This document shows, piece by piece, positions 46,847 through 58,516 of a stretch of DNA of 64,000 nucleotides. The position numbers and the translations under genes are program-made. Positions within the stretch are counted from its first letter, which is position 1. Each line of letters opens with the position of its first letter. Below the pieces are notes generated by a model, which saw only the letters and a program-made list of their open reading frames with translations, searched no databases and was not told the DNA's origin. Source of the stretch: Lantana camara (lineage: Eukaryota > Streptophyta > Magnoliopsida > Lamiales > Verbenaceae); assembly GCA_037501455.1 (NCBI GenBank), contig CM074861.1, forward strand, positions 100,107,001-100,171,000, given 5' to 3'.

Positions 46847-47766
46847 CACACGCTTTACCAGTGAAAAGAGGATATAAGAGGCTTTTTCTTAAAAATGTTA
46901 CCCATTATTCCATTCATGTTTCGGTTTGTAATGTTTTGATGTCAATGTATGCAAAGTGCGAGTTCGTTAAAGATGCAAAATTGGTCTTTGAGAATACTAC
47001 CAATCCTAACGTCGTCTCTTGGACAACAATGCTCTCCAGTGACAAAGAGGACGCCGTGAATTTTTAAGGAGATGATAAGACACGAAGTATACCCAAATGA
47101 CGTCACATTCATTGGACTAATTCATGCCATAACTAAACACGGCATGATGAAAGAAGGCCTAATGGTCCATGGCTTTTGCTTAAAGTCAAACTTCCTTTCT
47201 GAAATCAATGTGTCAAATTGTTTCATTACCATGTATGGCAAATTCAATCTGGTGGGAGACTGTGTTAAGGTTTTTGAAGATCTTGACTACCTAGAAATCA
47301 TATTATGGAACACCCTTATATCTTCTTATTGTTCAAACGACATGCACCAAGAAGCTTAAAAGCATTCTTGTCGGCTTCAGAAGAATTACCTCCAAACCCG
47401 TATACATTCAGTAGTGTCGGCCTGCATGCCATTGCCTCATCTGAATCAATTTCCCTGAGGCAAGGTCAAAAATGTCACGGTTATATAACAAAACTCGGAT
47501 TAAATACCGATCCGGTTGTCTCTGGTGCACTTCTTGATATGTATGCCAAACGTGGGAGCATATCTGAATCCCAGGAAATATTTCACTAGTTGACTCAGAA
47601 AAATCAAGTTTCTTGGACTTCTATAATCTCGGCCCACTTGAGGCATGGAGACTATGAATCAGTCATGCAGTATTTCAACGAGATGGTGATGGAAGGAGTA
47701 AAGCCCGACTCAATCACATTCCTCTCTGTACTGACATCGTGTGGCCGTAACGGCATAGTTGATGAA
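46847..47766 (+). pseudogene. PPR pseudogene, fourth piece
   Basis: Begins HALPVKRGY after the MITE and covers about six PPR units. A frameshift near 47066 moves coding to another frame (IRHEVYPNDVTFIGLIHAIT), another near 47345-47420 restores it, and TAG at 47587-47589 follows QEIFH. It stops at GIVDE where a large LTR starts at 47767. Confidence 0.85.
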
Positions 47767-48225
47767 TATAGCACCTGAGCGCAAGTCACCACATCCCCCG
47801 CACAGAGACCCGACCCACATATGAAATGAACAATCCATACACAAACTAGATCACGGCGAACGGGGACATACTCACATGCTAAGCTAGGTAGGGCTAACCC
47901 TTAAAACCATATAAAACAAGAGGCAACAAATACTCAGAGTAGAACTAACAAAGCGGAAGCATTCAATATCATATAACATGTACAATGAGCGTCCAAGCTC
48001 CAAAAATAGAAGATTTAGAATATTTACATGCCAATACGGCCATCAAGTACACTCAAGCCATGATAAATACATGTTGTAAACCCTAACGGCGGAAGAAAGA
48101 TGATACAGAGAATGAAGAAGCAAATTAGGGTTTGAATACTGCAAAATATTATTTCGTAAAAAAGTAATTACAAACCGTACAAGACTCCCTATTTATAGGG
48201 ACACATGTCAAGCAAAAAATAATGG

Positions 48226-50862
48226 TGTAGCACCCTTAACGCAAAGGCACCACATCCCCCACACTATAGTCCAATCCACATATGGAACGGGCACCCATAC
48301 ATGAATCAAGCCTATAGCGAACGGGAGACAATAAAAAAAACACGACACTAGCTAGGCGGGCTAACCCTCATTCAATTCAACAATGCATAAAGAAAAGAGG
48401 AAATATATTCATATACATGCATTCCACTCATAATCTTGTTCATTGTTTCCATAACATGTATTTCAAGTTCTTATCACTAAGCCATAAGCTTTCACATGTG
48501 TCTAAAATGTACAAATACCAAAATGAGCATGAGATGCTAGACTCGAACCCGCCTAGCACTTCACCTGCAAAACCTGAAAATGTGAGGTGTCAGTCTACCA
48601 CAGACTGAGTGAGGGGTTTAAAATAGACATAAGCGCACATATCATGCAAGCTATAACCTCGGGTAAGATTTTATAAGAAATACAAGATAAGTTCAGGAAT
48701 AGAAGGAATTCTCGCCCGAGATTACAACTAAACCAATTTAAAATTTTAATTATTTATCAATTCAATCCGTGGCCCGGCGAGTGAGGGCATTCTCCAACCT
48801 TACTCCAAAAGTTTATAATCATGAACATTCCAATTTATTAAGTGAGCATGCAAGTATTTCATGTGCAATCAAGTAGCAGTTTCATGAACCCTTTTTCCTC
48901 CGGGTGATGGTGGGCTTGCAAGACCCAACCATCCAATCATGGTGTACGTCGGGAACATAACTCCCACGCACGGGATTTCATCCTCCACCAATCCTCCTGG
49001 TGGATTCAGAGGTGATCCCAAAATGGTGAGGATAGTGCAGGAGTTACCCGTCAGCCCATGCTTTCCCGGTTAGCTCAATACACTACCCTCGGGCCCCACG
49101 TGAACATGCTTTAATCGCCCAATCAATCAATCCGTTCAATCATTCATGAAATCATTTAAAATCCATAAGGTTTGAAAACTATAGATATATAGATACTTTT
49201 GGTCGAAAACGTCATATAGGGTTATAAGGGATCTATATATCTAGAAATAAACCTCACCTTACCAACCAATCAAAAAGTGGAAAGAAAGCTCTGAGGAGCA
49301 AGCTCCTCGTCTCCTGGACCGAGATCTGTGTAACAAGGACAAGTGTACGTGAGACTCGACTCGTATGTACCAATTAAGACGAACGACATGTTCAAATAGT
49401 GTCAATCATGCGATTAAGATCAATAAGTGTCATAAACATAATCAAATTATCAAATAGGGTGGTAAAGATCAAGTATCCCATCTATAATCAAAGAATACAA
49501 ATATTACACAAACCTCCCCTATGAAATTCAATTTATGAAATCACATGATACATATAATACACATAATATAATGCAGTATGTGACATGTATAAGAAGTATT
49601 CATGCTGGAAATGAACTAATTAGACCATGCTTGAGAAGTTTAAAAATCAAATTTTCATGCAGAAAAGGGCGGGGTCGCGGTCGCGACCAAAATCCTTCAT
49701 GAAATGGGTCGCGGTCGCGACCAAGTATTTTTGCCCAATTTTCGTCCAATTTTTCAAAATCCCGAAACTTGCCCAAAAACGGGTCGCGGTCGCGACCAAT
49801 TTTCTTCTCAAAAGGAGTCACGGGCGCGACCACCTATTTTTGGCCAATTTTTCAAAATCTCGAACCTGGGCCAAAAACGGGTAGCGGCCGAGACCATTTT
49901 TACACGTAAATCAGGTCGCGGTCGTGACCACGTACGCAGCAGCAGAAAACAGGGAAAAAACAGGGCATTTTCATGCCAAAACCAACCAAAACAACAATAA
50001 ATGCAAGATCACTGCATAACAATTATCTCAAATCATCAAATACACATTATGCTTCACTTATCCAACAAACAAACCAAGAAATACACATCAAAGCATCAAA
50101 ATTTCATCACTAAAACCCCATATATATAACATGCTTCCAACTTCCATATCTTTAAGTTATTCATGCAACTTTCAAGTCTAATCATCCTAATCATACTTCT
50201 AGCTCAAATAATGCAAGAATCCATTATATAATTCATGAACCCTACTTCTATACCAATCAAGAAATTCATACAAGTTCATGCTGTACCTTGAGATGAGCTA
50301 GAAATGGAATGAAATGGCAAGATGATGAAGATGATGACACTAGCTTCTCAATTCCTTCAAAATATGAATTGAATTATGAGATGAACCTTCCTTCTCCTCC
50401 TTGGTGTTTTGATCGATCCTTAGTGTGTGTGTGTGTGTGTGTGGAGCTTTCTTGAAAATGTATTGTATAAAATGAGATGTATGAAATATAATGTAAAGTT
50501 AAATATCCCAAAGTCTTCCAAGAAAATGAATGAATCATCACATTTTGCAACCAAGTCCCTCTATAATTTAAATTCATACAAATGAGTTCCATCTCTACAC
50601 AAAAGATCACTTAGCTCCCATCCATATTATGCAATTAAGTCCATGAATTCACACAAAGAAGCAATAAAGGTCACGTAATACAATTAAATCACTTCATATA
50701 ATTAACATAAATGGCAATTCATATAAATGCATAGAGATGTAATGCATATAATATGATGAAAATTATAAGTAAATGAATGAAATAATTGAATTTAAACCTC
50801 CCAACTCCCGAAGACCCGCTCGTGGCGTGCTTACCTGAACTTCCGAAAATTGGGGCGTTACA
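48226..50862 (-). repeat. Solo LTR (TGTAACGCCCC type, 2,637 bp) nested in the Copia-4 LTR
   Basis: On the minus strand it starts TGTAACGCCCCAATTTTCGG and ends GTGCTACA, flanked by a perfect AATGG duplication (48221-48225 and 50863-50867). It is homologous to 35630-37470 but longer, mainly through the 49600-50350 region, which includes a cluster of GC-rich palindromes. A GT microsatellite lies at about 50424-50442. No coding domain. Confidence 0.88.
49668..49932. repeat. Cluster of GGTCGCGGTCGCGACC palindromes
   Basis: Six spaced copies, three to four near-perfect (at about 49675, 49709, 49782) and the rest decayed (about 49818, 49879, 49915). They are separated by recurring CAATTTTTCAAAATC...AAAAACGGG spacers of 30-75 bp. 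These GC-rich palindromes stand out in an AT-rich LTR. They may be protein-binding sites in the LTR promoter; this is inference. Confidence 0.8.
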
Positions 50863-50967
50863 AATGGAGCGTGTAAAAAACGCTATTTACAAAGACAAGA
50901 GCACACGGCTCTTAATACAAGAAAGAAAATAAAAAATAAAAAAAACTTAATAATCCAACACCCCCCC

Positions 50968-52456
50968 TCAAGTTGGAGCTTCATTAAACAGGAATCCCAA
51001 CTTGCAAAGAATACGTCGAAACAGAGGACCTCCCAAGGACTTGGTAAAAACATCAGCTAATTGATCATTGGAAGAAATGTGCTTGAGAGCAATAAACCCC
51101 TTTTTAAACTGATTACGAACAACGTGGCAGTCTATTTCCAAGTGTTTGGTGCGTTCATGAAACACCGGATTTTCAGTAATATGAACAGCAACCTTATTAT
51201 CACACCATACTGGAATTGTCGAAGATAATGGAATTTGAAGATCAGCAAGCAAATAGCTGAGCCACTGCAAGTCGGCAACAGTGGCACCCAAACTGCGATA
51301 CTCCGCTTCACAAGATGACCTACTCACCATTGCTTGCTTCTTAGTTTTCCACGAAATCAACGAATCACCTAGCAAAACACAGAAACCTCTCAGTGAACGT
51401 TGAGTTAAAGCATATGTAGCCCAATCTGCATCACTAAATGCAGTAAGAGTAAAAGAACTAGCGGCTGGAAAGAAAATTCCAGCTGTTCTTGTGCCAGCAA
51501 GATATCGCAACACATGCAAAGCTACATCCCAGTGTGCCTGTTAAGGATTAGACACAAACTGACTTAGCTGTTGAACAACATGGCTTAAATCTGGTCTTGT
51601 CATATTTAAGTACAGTAATCGACCAATTAAACGTCTATACTATGCAGGATCAGAATACAAATCATCATTTCCTGAAGAGAACCTATGACCACTGACCAAT
51701 GGGGTAGAAGTTGGCTTGGCAGCAAGAAGCCTTACATCATTAAGCAAATCAGTAATATATTTGGTCTGTATAAGCACCAATCCATTGGAACATCTAAAAA
51801 TTTCAAGTCCCAAAAAATATTTGGCAGGACCCAAATCTTTAATAGTAAAATCATTATTTAAATATTGCTTAACAGCAATAATTGCCTCTTCATCAGATCC
51901 TAAAATAAGAACATCATCAACATAAACAAGTAACATGAGAAAACAGGAACTAGAGGGCAAGGTAAATAAAGAGTGATCATGCACAGACTGCACAAACCCA
52001 TAAGCAATGAGTTTGTCAGTAAATTCAATGTTCCATTGCCTGGAGGCCTGTTTAAGGCCATAAAGGGATTTTTTTTAATTTACAGATTTGACCTGGCAGA
52101 GCTTTGGTGTATCTTTCAGGGGGAGTCAAATAAACATCCTCATCCAAATAACCATGAAGGAAGGCATTATTGATATCCAGCTAGTAAAGACCCCACCCTT
52201 TAATAGTTGCGATAGAAAGAAACACTCTAACAGTTACAAGTTTGGCAACTGGGGAAAAACTATCAAAGTAATCTATGCCAAAGGTTTGATTGAAACCCTT
52301 AGCAACTAACCTAGCTTTATGCCTTTCAACAGAACTATCAGAGTTATATTTAGTTTTAAAGACCCATTTAGACCCGATTGCCTTCTTACCAGAGGGAAAA
52401 CTAGTAACCTCCTAATTATTATTGGTTTCAAGAGCCTCAAGCTCCTTCTCCATAGT
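50968..52456 (-). pseudogene. Copia-4 reverse transcriptase and RNase H region
   Basis: The first reverse transcriptase part (52456-51994) is frame-broken. 51993-51640 keeps LLVYVDDVLILG and a KDLGPAKYFLGLEIF stretch. 51519-50968 is RNase H (SDADWATYALTQRSLRGFCV, SSCEAEYRSLGA, VWCDNKVAVHI). It ends beside the polypurine tract. Confidence 0.82.
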
Positions 52457-53898
52457 TTACACCCATTCTGGAAATTTGATAGTTTGTTTATAGGTGATAG
52501 GCTCTGGAATATGAGCTATTTTGGCCATGAAAGCAATATAGGAGTTAGCAAAAGGAAAATGTTCCTTATTACAAATAAAGTTACAATTATTCATATTATA
52601 AGCAACAACAAAGTTGACATTAGAAACATATTCCTGCATCCAAATAGGGGGAACCCTGGTTCTCTGACTCACTCTAACATCAGACTCAGAATTATCAACA
52701 TTAACAACAGAAGTGCGCAAATCAAGAGTATCACTACAGGAACTTTCCACAGTGTTATTATCAATTGGAAGGTTAGGTTCTTGATCTTAGGGGAAGTAGA
52801 AATAGAGTTCTCCAAAGTATTAAAAGGGAACACATCTTCAAAGAACCTAACATCCCTAGAAACCAAAACAGACTTATTCTCAATATCAAACAATTTATAT
52901 CCCTTCTTACCATGTACATATCCTATCATAACACATTTAGTGGCTCTTGGAGAAAATTTACCCTTTCCAGGGCCATTGGTAACAGCATAACAGAGGCAAC
53001 CAAACACCTTTAGGTTATCATAAGAAGGATTAATATGAAAAAGCCTGCAATAAGGAGTTTCCCAATTTAATACCCTGCTAGGAAATCTATTAACAACGTA
53101 GGTGGCAGTTAAAATGGCATCTCCCCAGAATTGAATAGGTAAACTGGATTGAAACATGAGGGCCCTAGCTATTTGCAATAAATGTTTGTGCTTAATCTCC
53201 ACAACCCCATTTTGTTGTGGAGTATAGGTACAACTAGTTTGATGTGTGATACCCCTTTCTTGGAAGAGAGTTTTATAATTGGAATTTACAAACTCTCTAC
53301 CATTATCACTTCTCGCTGTCTTAACAACTTTACCAAACTGTGTTTGTACATAAGTGAGGAAATCTTTTATGCAAGAATAAGTATGATCTTTATAGGGTAT
53401 AAGAAAGGTTCTAACACACTTGGTAAAGTCATCTACTACAGTGACAAAATAATGACAACCTGAATGGGTCTTGACCTTATAGGGTCCCCAGAGATCTAAA
53501 TATATAAGATCAAAAGGTTCCCTAGAAGATATACTACTGGTGGGAAAAGAAAGCCTGTGCTGCTTAGATTTTTGACAAGAATCACAAACAAAAGTGTTAA
53601 CATCAACAGATATAGGAATATGTAAATGTCTTAATGTCTCAGCTGAGACATGCCTAAGTCTCTCATGCCAAACGCCACAGTCCTGAGTTTTTACAGTAAA
53701 ACAATTATTGTTTCTACTACAAACAGCAGTAAACTTATTACCACTATCCTTAAGGGAATTACAGTTCAAAAGAGTAAGAGGAGCATCATGAGAAACTACA
53801 GTATTCTGATTTTCATTGAAAACAGAGTTATCAAGAACATAAAGGTGATTATAAACTTGTCCAGAAGCCAGAACCTCTTTAGTTTTCTGGACCTGCAA
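52457..53898 (-). pseudogene. Copia-4 integrase region
   Basis: 53898-52669 includes pre-integrase VWHERLRHVS and CDSCQKSKQHRLSFP, integrase LDLWGPY, ARSDNGREF and TPQQNGVVEIKHKH (core DDE residues visible). A frame change near 52750 leads to the pre-RT linker at 52750-52457 (RVSQRTRVPPIWMQEYV). Confidence 0.8.
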
Positions 53899-53999
53899 TG
53901 CCCATTAATTTTTATAGAAAACAAATTCACCATCAGTGGTTTCAGTAACTTTATTAATTGAGACCAAATTGAACTTGAAAGTAGGTATGTAAAGGACAT

Positions 54000-55349
54000 T
54001 TACAAGTTCAAGTTTAGAGGATAGTTTAACAGTTCCAATGAATTTAACTTGATGGGAAGTACCATCAGGTAAGTAAATTGGTATATTGTTTTCAGGAGCA
54101 CAATAGCTTGTGAAAAAATCAAGTTTGGAACATATATGGCTGGTTGCTCCTGAATCAACAATCTAATGGTAAGAGTTAATTTTATTGCAAGACATAGTGT
54201 ATTATGCCAGGAAATACCTGAGAACTCAGATGTAAAGAACAGTTGTTCTGAGCCTCTACCTTTATTGTCCTTGAAGAACTTAACCAGTTCCTGTCTAATC
54301 AAGTCAGACATGTTTACACGAGGCCCATGAGAAACAACATTAGTAGAGGTTTGATGCAAGTCCAGTGGAAAGTCTGCCAAAGCATTGGCCATATTTTTAA
54401 AAGATTGTCTGGAAGAACCAACTCCACTGGACATTTTCTCTTTATAAGCTTTGTACCAATCCGGCTCTCCAGTCAGTTTGAAATAGGCATCAGTATTATG
54501 GGAATTTCTATTACAAATATCACAATGCCTATCAGACTTGTCTTTTCTTTTATTCTGACGCCTACCCATTCCATTCTCTCTACTGCTAGCAGCAGTTTTA
54601 GAAAACATTACAGAATTGTTGGAAATGTCATTAAAGGCAACATGAGCATCCCTCTGTGACTCAACCCTAGAAATAATAGAGTAAGCTTTGTTAACACTAG
54701 AGAGAGGCTCCATGACAAGAATCTGATTCCTAACCACATTGTAAGAGTCATTTAATCCCATAAGAAACTGAATTAACATGTCAGAAGACTGAGAATCAGA
54801 AATATATCAAGAAACGACACAGGTGTTACCAGTAGTGCAAGTAGGTGGATCGTTGAGATTCCCAAGTTCATCCCACAGAATCTTCAGGCGGTTGAAATAA
54901 GAAGCCAATGAAAGATTACCTTGAGAGATGAAAGATAGATCTTATTTCAGCTGGTACAACAGAGGACCGTTGCACTGTCCATATCTCTGGTCAAGATCCT
55001 CCCAGAGTTCTCTGGCTGTGTCGGCATATAAGAACGTCTGATGAATCTCTAGAGCAAGTGAATTGAGGATCCAAGCCTTGACACTAGAGTCAACCTGTTT
55101 CCAGGCCTTGTAAGACGAATCCTCAAGAGGTGGCAATTCAATCGTTCCATCAACAAAACCTAGCTTCATCTTTGACTCTAACGCGATTTTCATTGTTCGG
55201 TGCCAAGTGAGATAATTCTCGCCGTCCATAATGGCGGTAACAACAGCAAGGAGAGATAAATCACTATTTGATATAGTGAGCGATTCATCCTGTGGGGATG
55301 ATACAGAGGCGATAGCCTTGTTCTTGGACTCCGTAGACATGATGAGCAA
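54000..55349 (-). pseudogene. Copia-4 gag, broken
   Basis: 55349-54942 encodes the N-terminal gag (GENYLTWHRTMKIALESKMK, then LWEDLDQRYGQCNG). After stops, 54779-54000 continues (MLIQFLMGLNDSYNVVRNQI). The nucleic-acid-binding region reads CDICNRNSHNTDAYFK, a Cys2-His motif typical of this Copia group. Confidence 0.8.
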
Positions 55350-56311
55350 AAGAGATAGAACCAGAAACCACAGAAAGAGATCGAACGATGAAAAACCTTA
55401 AAACGTTGAATTAATCGGTGAAATTCCGATTAATCGGCAAATTAATCAGTGAAAGGCCTGGAAACACCGAATCAAACGGTGAAAGTGTTGGAGAAAGAGG
55501 GATCGAATACTACGAAGCCAAAAAAGGGAAAAACGACGGAAAAACATAAAACCAATCGGTAAAAATGGAGAGAAAATGCAGATCTATCAAAGCAAACAAG
55601 AGATTTGTGTAAAATCAAAGGTAAGAAGTCAGGATCTGGAATCCTGCTCTTGATACCATGTTGCAAACCCTAACAGTGGAAGAAAGATGATATAGAGAAT
55701 GAAGAAGCAAATTAGGGTTTGAATACTGTAAAATATTATTTCGTAAAAAAGTAATTACAAAGCGTACAAGACGCCCTATTTATAGGGACAGATGTCAAGC
55801 AAAAAATAATGGAGCATGTAAAAAACGCTATTTACAAAGACGAGAGCACACGACTCTTAATACAAGAAAGAAAATAAAAAATAAAAAAATTAATAATCCA
55901 ACAATACATAAGAGTCATAAATATAAATATGAGTGCGTGTAAGACCCAAAAGTAAGAGCTAGAAACAAATGCGAGACACACCGACTCGAATTCTCGCTTA
56001 GCTCCACTTACACATGCACAAAACCACTGAAAACAAACCGGGTTCAGTCTAAAGGAGACTGGTGGGTATAAAACAGGGTATAAAATATAAATACGGTGGA
56101 ATTTAAACACATTCATGTATATTATAATCCCGAAAGAGGTTTTAGAGCAATTTCCCAAGTGGGTAAAACAAAAAGTTATCAAGCGGGATTATAACTATCA
56201 TATTTATTCAATCAATAGGTTAAACGTGAGCCCGGCGAGAAAGCTAAGTCTCCAACATCCACCTCGTGTAATCATTAAATTGTTAATTAGATTCTCATGT
56301 ATACATTCTTT

Positions 56312-57529
56312 TGTTAGGAATAGTGCCCTAGAAAGCCGATTGTATATCCGTTTTGGACTTTTTCCTTATTGTAATCACAGGCAATCTTTGAATATAATAA
56401 CGAATTAAGGCAACACTTCTTTATATGCTCTTGTTTGGTATGCGTTTACTTTAGCTGTGCATGTATGAGAACTCCCCTAATCCTGATGACTTTAGGACTC
56501 TAGCATTTAGGTGAAATGGTTCATAAAACGAGCCCTATATCACATAAGTCATGATTAGTAAAAATACTCCAAGCTGATGAGTCCTACAGATAGTGGGAGT
56601 GTCAACCTGACTCCTTTAAGGCTTGCTTGTGGGATCACGCCCATAAGAAGGACCACCTTGTTTCATGTAGGTGCAAAGTGTATAGTTGATACGTGCGTGA
56701 TACACGAGGGTGCTTACTTCCATAAGTAAGTTCACTGAGGTGCCCCGTGTGAGAAGATTCCTAAATGGGAAAGGAAGTTTCTATTTCAGGAAATGGAAAC
56801 TTCCAGATTAGGAAATATCTCACGAGTCATTGATGTGATTAATTGATCCTTAGACTTGAGGTTCCATGTCACTTTATGAGTTAACTCTGTAGTCTTAGGT
56901 ATAAGCTTTAAAAGGTGTCGCCTTAGACAACTGATTCAAGGCTTATGCTAGGGCTGCACAAGTGACTTATGAAAGTGAATGAGAATTAAGAAAGGACCTA
57001 CACTTGCATTTGCAAGGTGATATCTGATTGTGTAAGTCATTCATATGCCATATGGAGTCCTTGGCCAAGGCAGTAGATCAAGACATCAAGAAAAGGGTTT
57101 CTTGGATTGAGATCAAATGGATATGAAATGCACTTAGCTTTAAGACCAGATTATTAGGGTTATGATTATTCCCTTACCCTAGATCTTGGTTGAGAGATAG
57201 TAAGTAGGAGGATTGTATCTCACATGAATCAATGACTTAAAGGTTCTGTCGAATCCGAACACTCCAATTCAGCTAGGGGTTAAACACCTGTTGTTAGACT
57301 ATGGTCGTTTAATCTGTGGACTGATTAATTAATTAGTGAATTAATTAATTAGGGTCACTGCTAATTGAATTGAGAACCTAGAGGGTCACACACAACAACT
57401 TGGTTACATGAGTTGAGGCTTTAAAATGATTAAACTAGTTAATCGGGCCAAGGGGGTTCCACACGTGTGAAACCACACGTGTGGCTCACGTGAGTGACAA
57501 GTGTCCTTGTGACACGTGTAAATATATAT

Positions 57530-57580
<51 letters not shown>

Positions 57581-58282
57581 TAATTAAATGTGTTAATTAT
57601 TTAATAGACTTTGGTTTAATTTTGAATTAAAAAGAAAGTCTAATTTTGGAGAAAATAATCTAGTTAATTAATTATGAATTAATTAATTAGATAAAATAAG
57701 TTATTTATTTTAAATAAATAAAGTATAAAATTATCCAAAAATAGTTTGGATATTTTATCTCTCTTGAAAGTTGATTTGAATTAGAATTCAAAGTCAAAGT
57801 CAAGATTACTTGATGATCAAGTAATAGGAGAGAGAGAGACCAAAACCCTAACCCATAAGGACTAGGATTTTCGGTCCTCCCTTATTATAAATAGGGGAGC
57901 TCGAGCTCCCCTTAGAGCTGATTTTAGCAATTCTTTTGGTTCATGTGTTGAACACCTTCCCTTCTCCAAGATTAAATAAACGCTAGGTTAAGCCTAAACA
58001 CTGACTAGAGAACTAGCATCCTTACTAGTTAGATTGTGATCAAGTTGGTGGACTATCTCTAGAGAGCTTCAAGTTAGAAGTTTGAAGATTCGAGCTTTAC
58101 CAAGGAGAGGGGATCAAGCCGCGAGAAGAGCGTTCTTGGGTGGCTTGAACTGCTTCAAGAAAGACAATTAAGAAAGTAAGTCTCTAATCCCTACGAATTT
58201 GGTTACACGATTGCGAGTCCAAGATCCTTTTTTTGGGAAAATTTTTTAAATTTCGCTGCTTTCTGATTCGTATTTTCCAACA
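56312..58282 (+). repeat. Copia-3 5' LTR
   Basis: Contains four CACGTG palindromes at 57462, 57476, 57487 and 57513, then a TA microsatellite (57530-57577) and a TATAAATA box at 57886-57893 followed by the palindrome GGGGAGCTCGAGCTCCCC. Ends next to the primer-binding site. Confidence 0.92.
57462..57518 (+). promoter_or_regulatory. G-box cluster in the Copia-3 5' LTR
   Basis: Four CACGTG palindromes within 57 bp. The right LTR has the same block with an extra copy (about 62611-62683). Such palindromes bind bZIP and bHLH factors. A TATA box follows about 370 bp downstream at 57886-57893. Function is inferred. Confidence 0.6.
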
Positions 58283-58516
58283 AGTGGTATCAGACCCACC
58301 TCGTTAATCGTGTTTTTGATTCATCTCAATTATTCTGAATTTGGTAGAAATTCTTAGGCTTAGATGCGAATTAGGTATTCATGAGTTCTTTTAGAAAGCT
58401 TGAATTACGAAACTGTAATTTTTCTTGAATTTCTGAAATTGGTTTCTTAAATTATGTTTTTGAAAACCGTTTTGATTAAAATATGTTTAAATCGAATTCT
58501 TTAATTTTGGATTGAA
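58283..58516 (+). other. Short leader of Copia-3 with primer-binding site
   Basis: Only about 230 bp separate the LTR from the remaining pol sequence, where a full element would carry a leader, gag and protease. The primer-binding site TGGTATCAGACC (58285-58296) departs from the usual TGGTATCAGAGC at one base. The gag deletion point lies just downstream, near 58622. Confidence 0.7.

Larger units (their letters stand above)
40372..47766 (+). pseudogene. PPR (pentatricopeptide repeat) protein pseudogene in four pieces
   Basis: Coding pieces 40372-40580, 45565-46007, 46390-46597 and 46847-47766 join, after removal of inserted elements and their target duplications, into a PLS-type PPR protein resembling Arabidopsis At4g32430 (mitochondrial; comparison from memory). 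Typical motifs are DTVSYNTVLSGF, GNALVTLYSKCG, LDHVSFTSVISACS, NVLMSMYAKC, NPNVVSWTTML and SGALLDMYAKRG. PPR proteins bind organelle RNA in processing or editing. This copy is dead: besides the insertions it has stops (for example TGA near 46435, TAG near 47588) and frameshifts (near 47066). The 3' end, including any E/DYW domain, is lost beyond the LTR inserted at 47767. Confidence 0.88.
48072..55903 (-). mobile_element. Copia-4: degenerate Copia element
   Basis: LTRs of about 245 bp: right 55659-55903; left 48072-48225 plus 50868-50959, split by a solo LTR. A 5-bp duplication ATACA flanks the element (48067-48071, 55904-55908). The primer-binding site TGGTATCAAGAGC abuts the right LTR on the minus strand and the polypurine tract lies at about 50960-50971. 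A TATAAATAGGG box is at 55778-55785 (minus). Gag, integrase, reverse transcriptase and RNase H are present in order but separated by many stops. Confidence 0.92.
47767..56311 (-). repeat. Older TGTAACGCCCC-type LTR, split and truncated
   Basis: Two pieces, 47767-48071 and 55904-56311, are continuous once Copia-4 is removed. They resemble the solo LTR at 35630-37470 (shared phrases: CCCGGCGAG, GGGTTCAGTC, CCACATCCCCCGCAC). The left tip is TATAGCA in place of TGTAGCA. The right portion, about 1.1 kb including the TGTAACGCCCC end, is missing: Copia-3 starts at 56312 and the LTR does not resume after it. Confidence 0.8.

Noticed and set aside
52319..52990. 223-codon plus-strand open frame
   Set aside because: Antisense shadow of the Copia-4 integrase and linker region.
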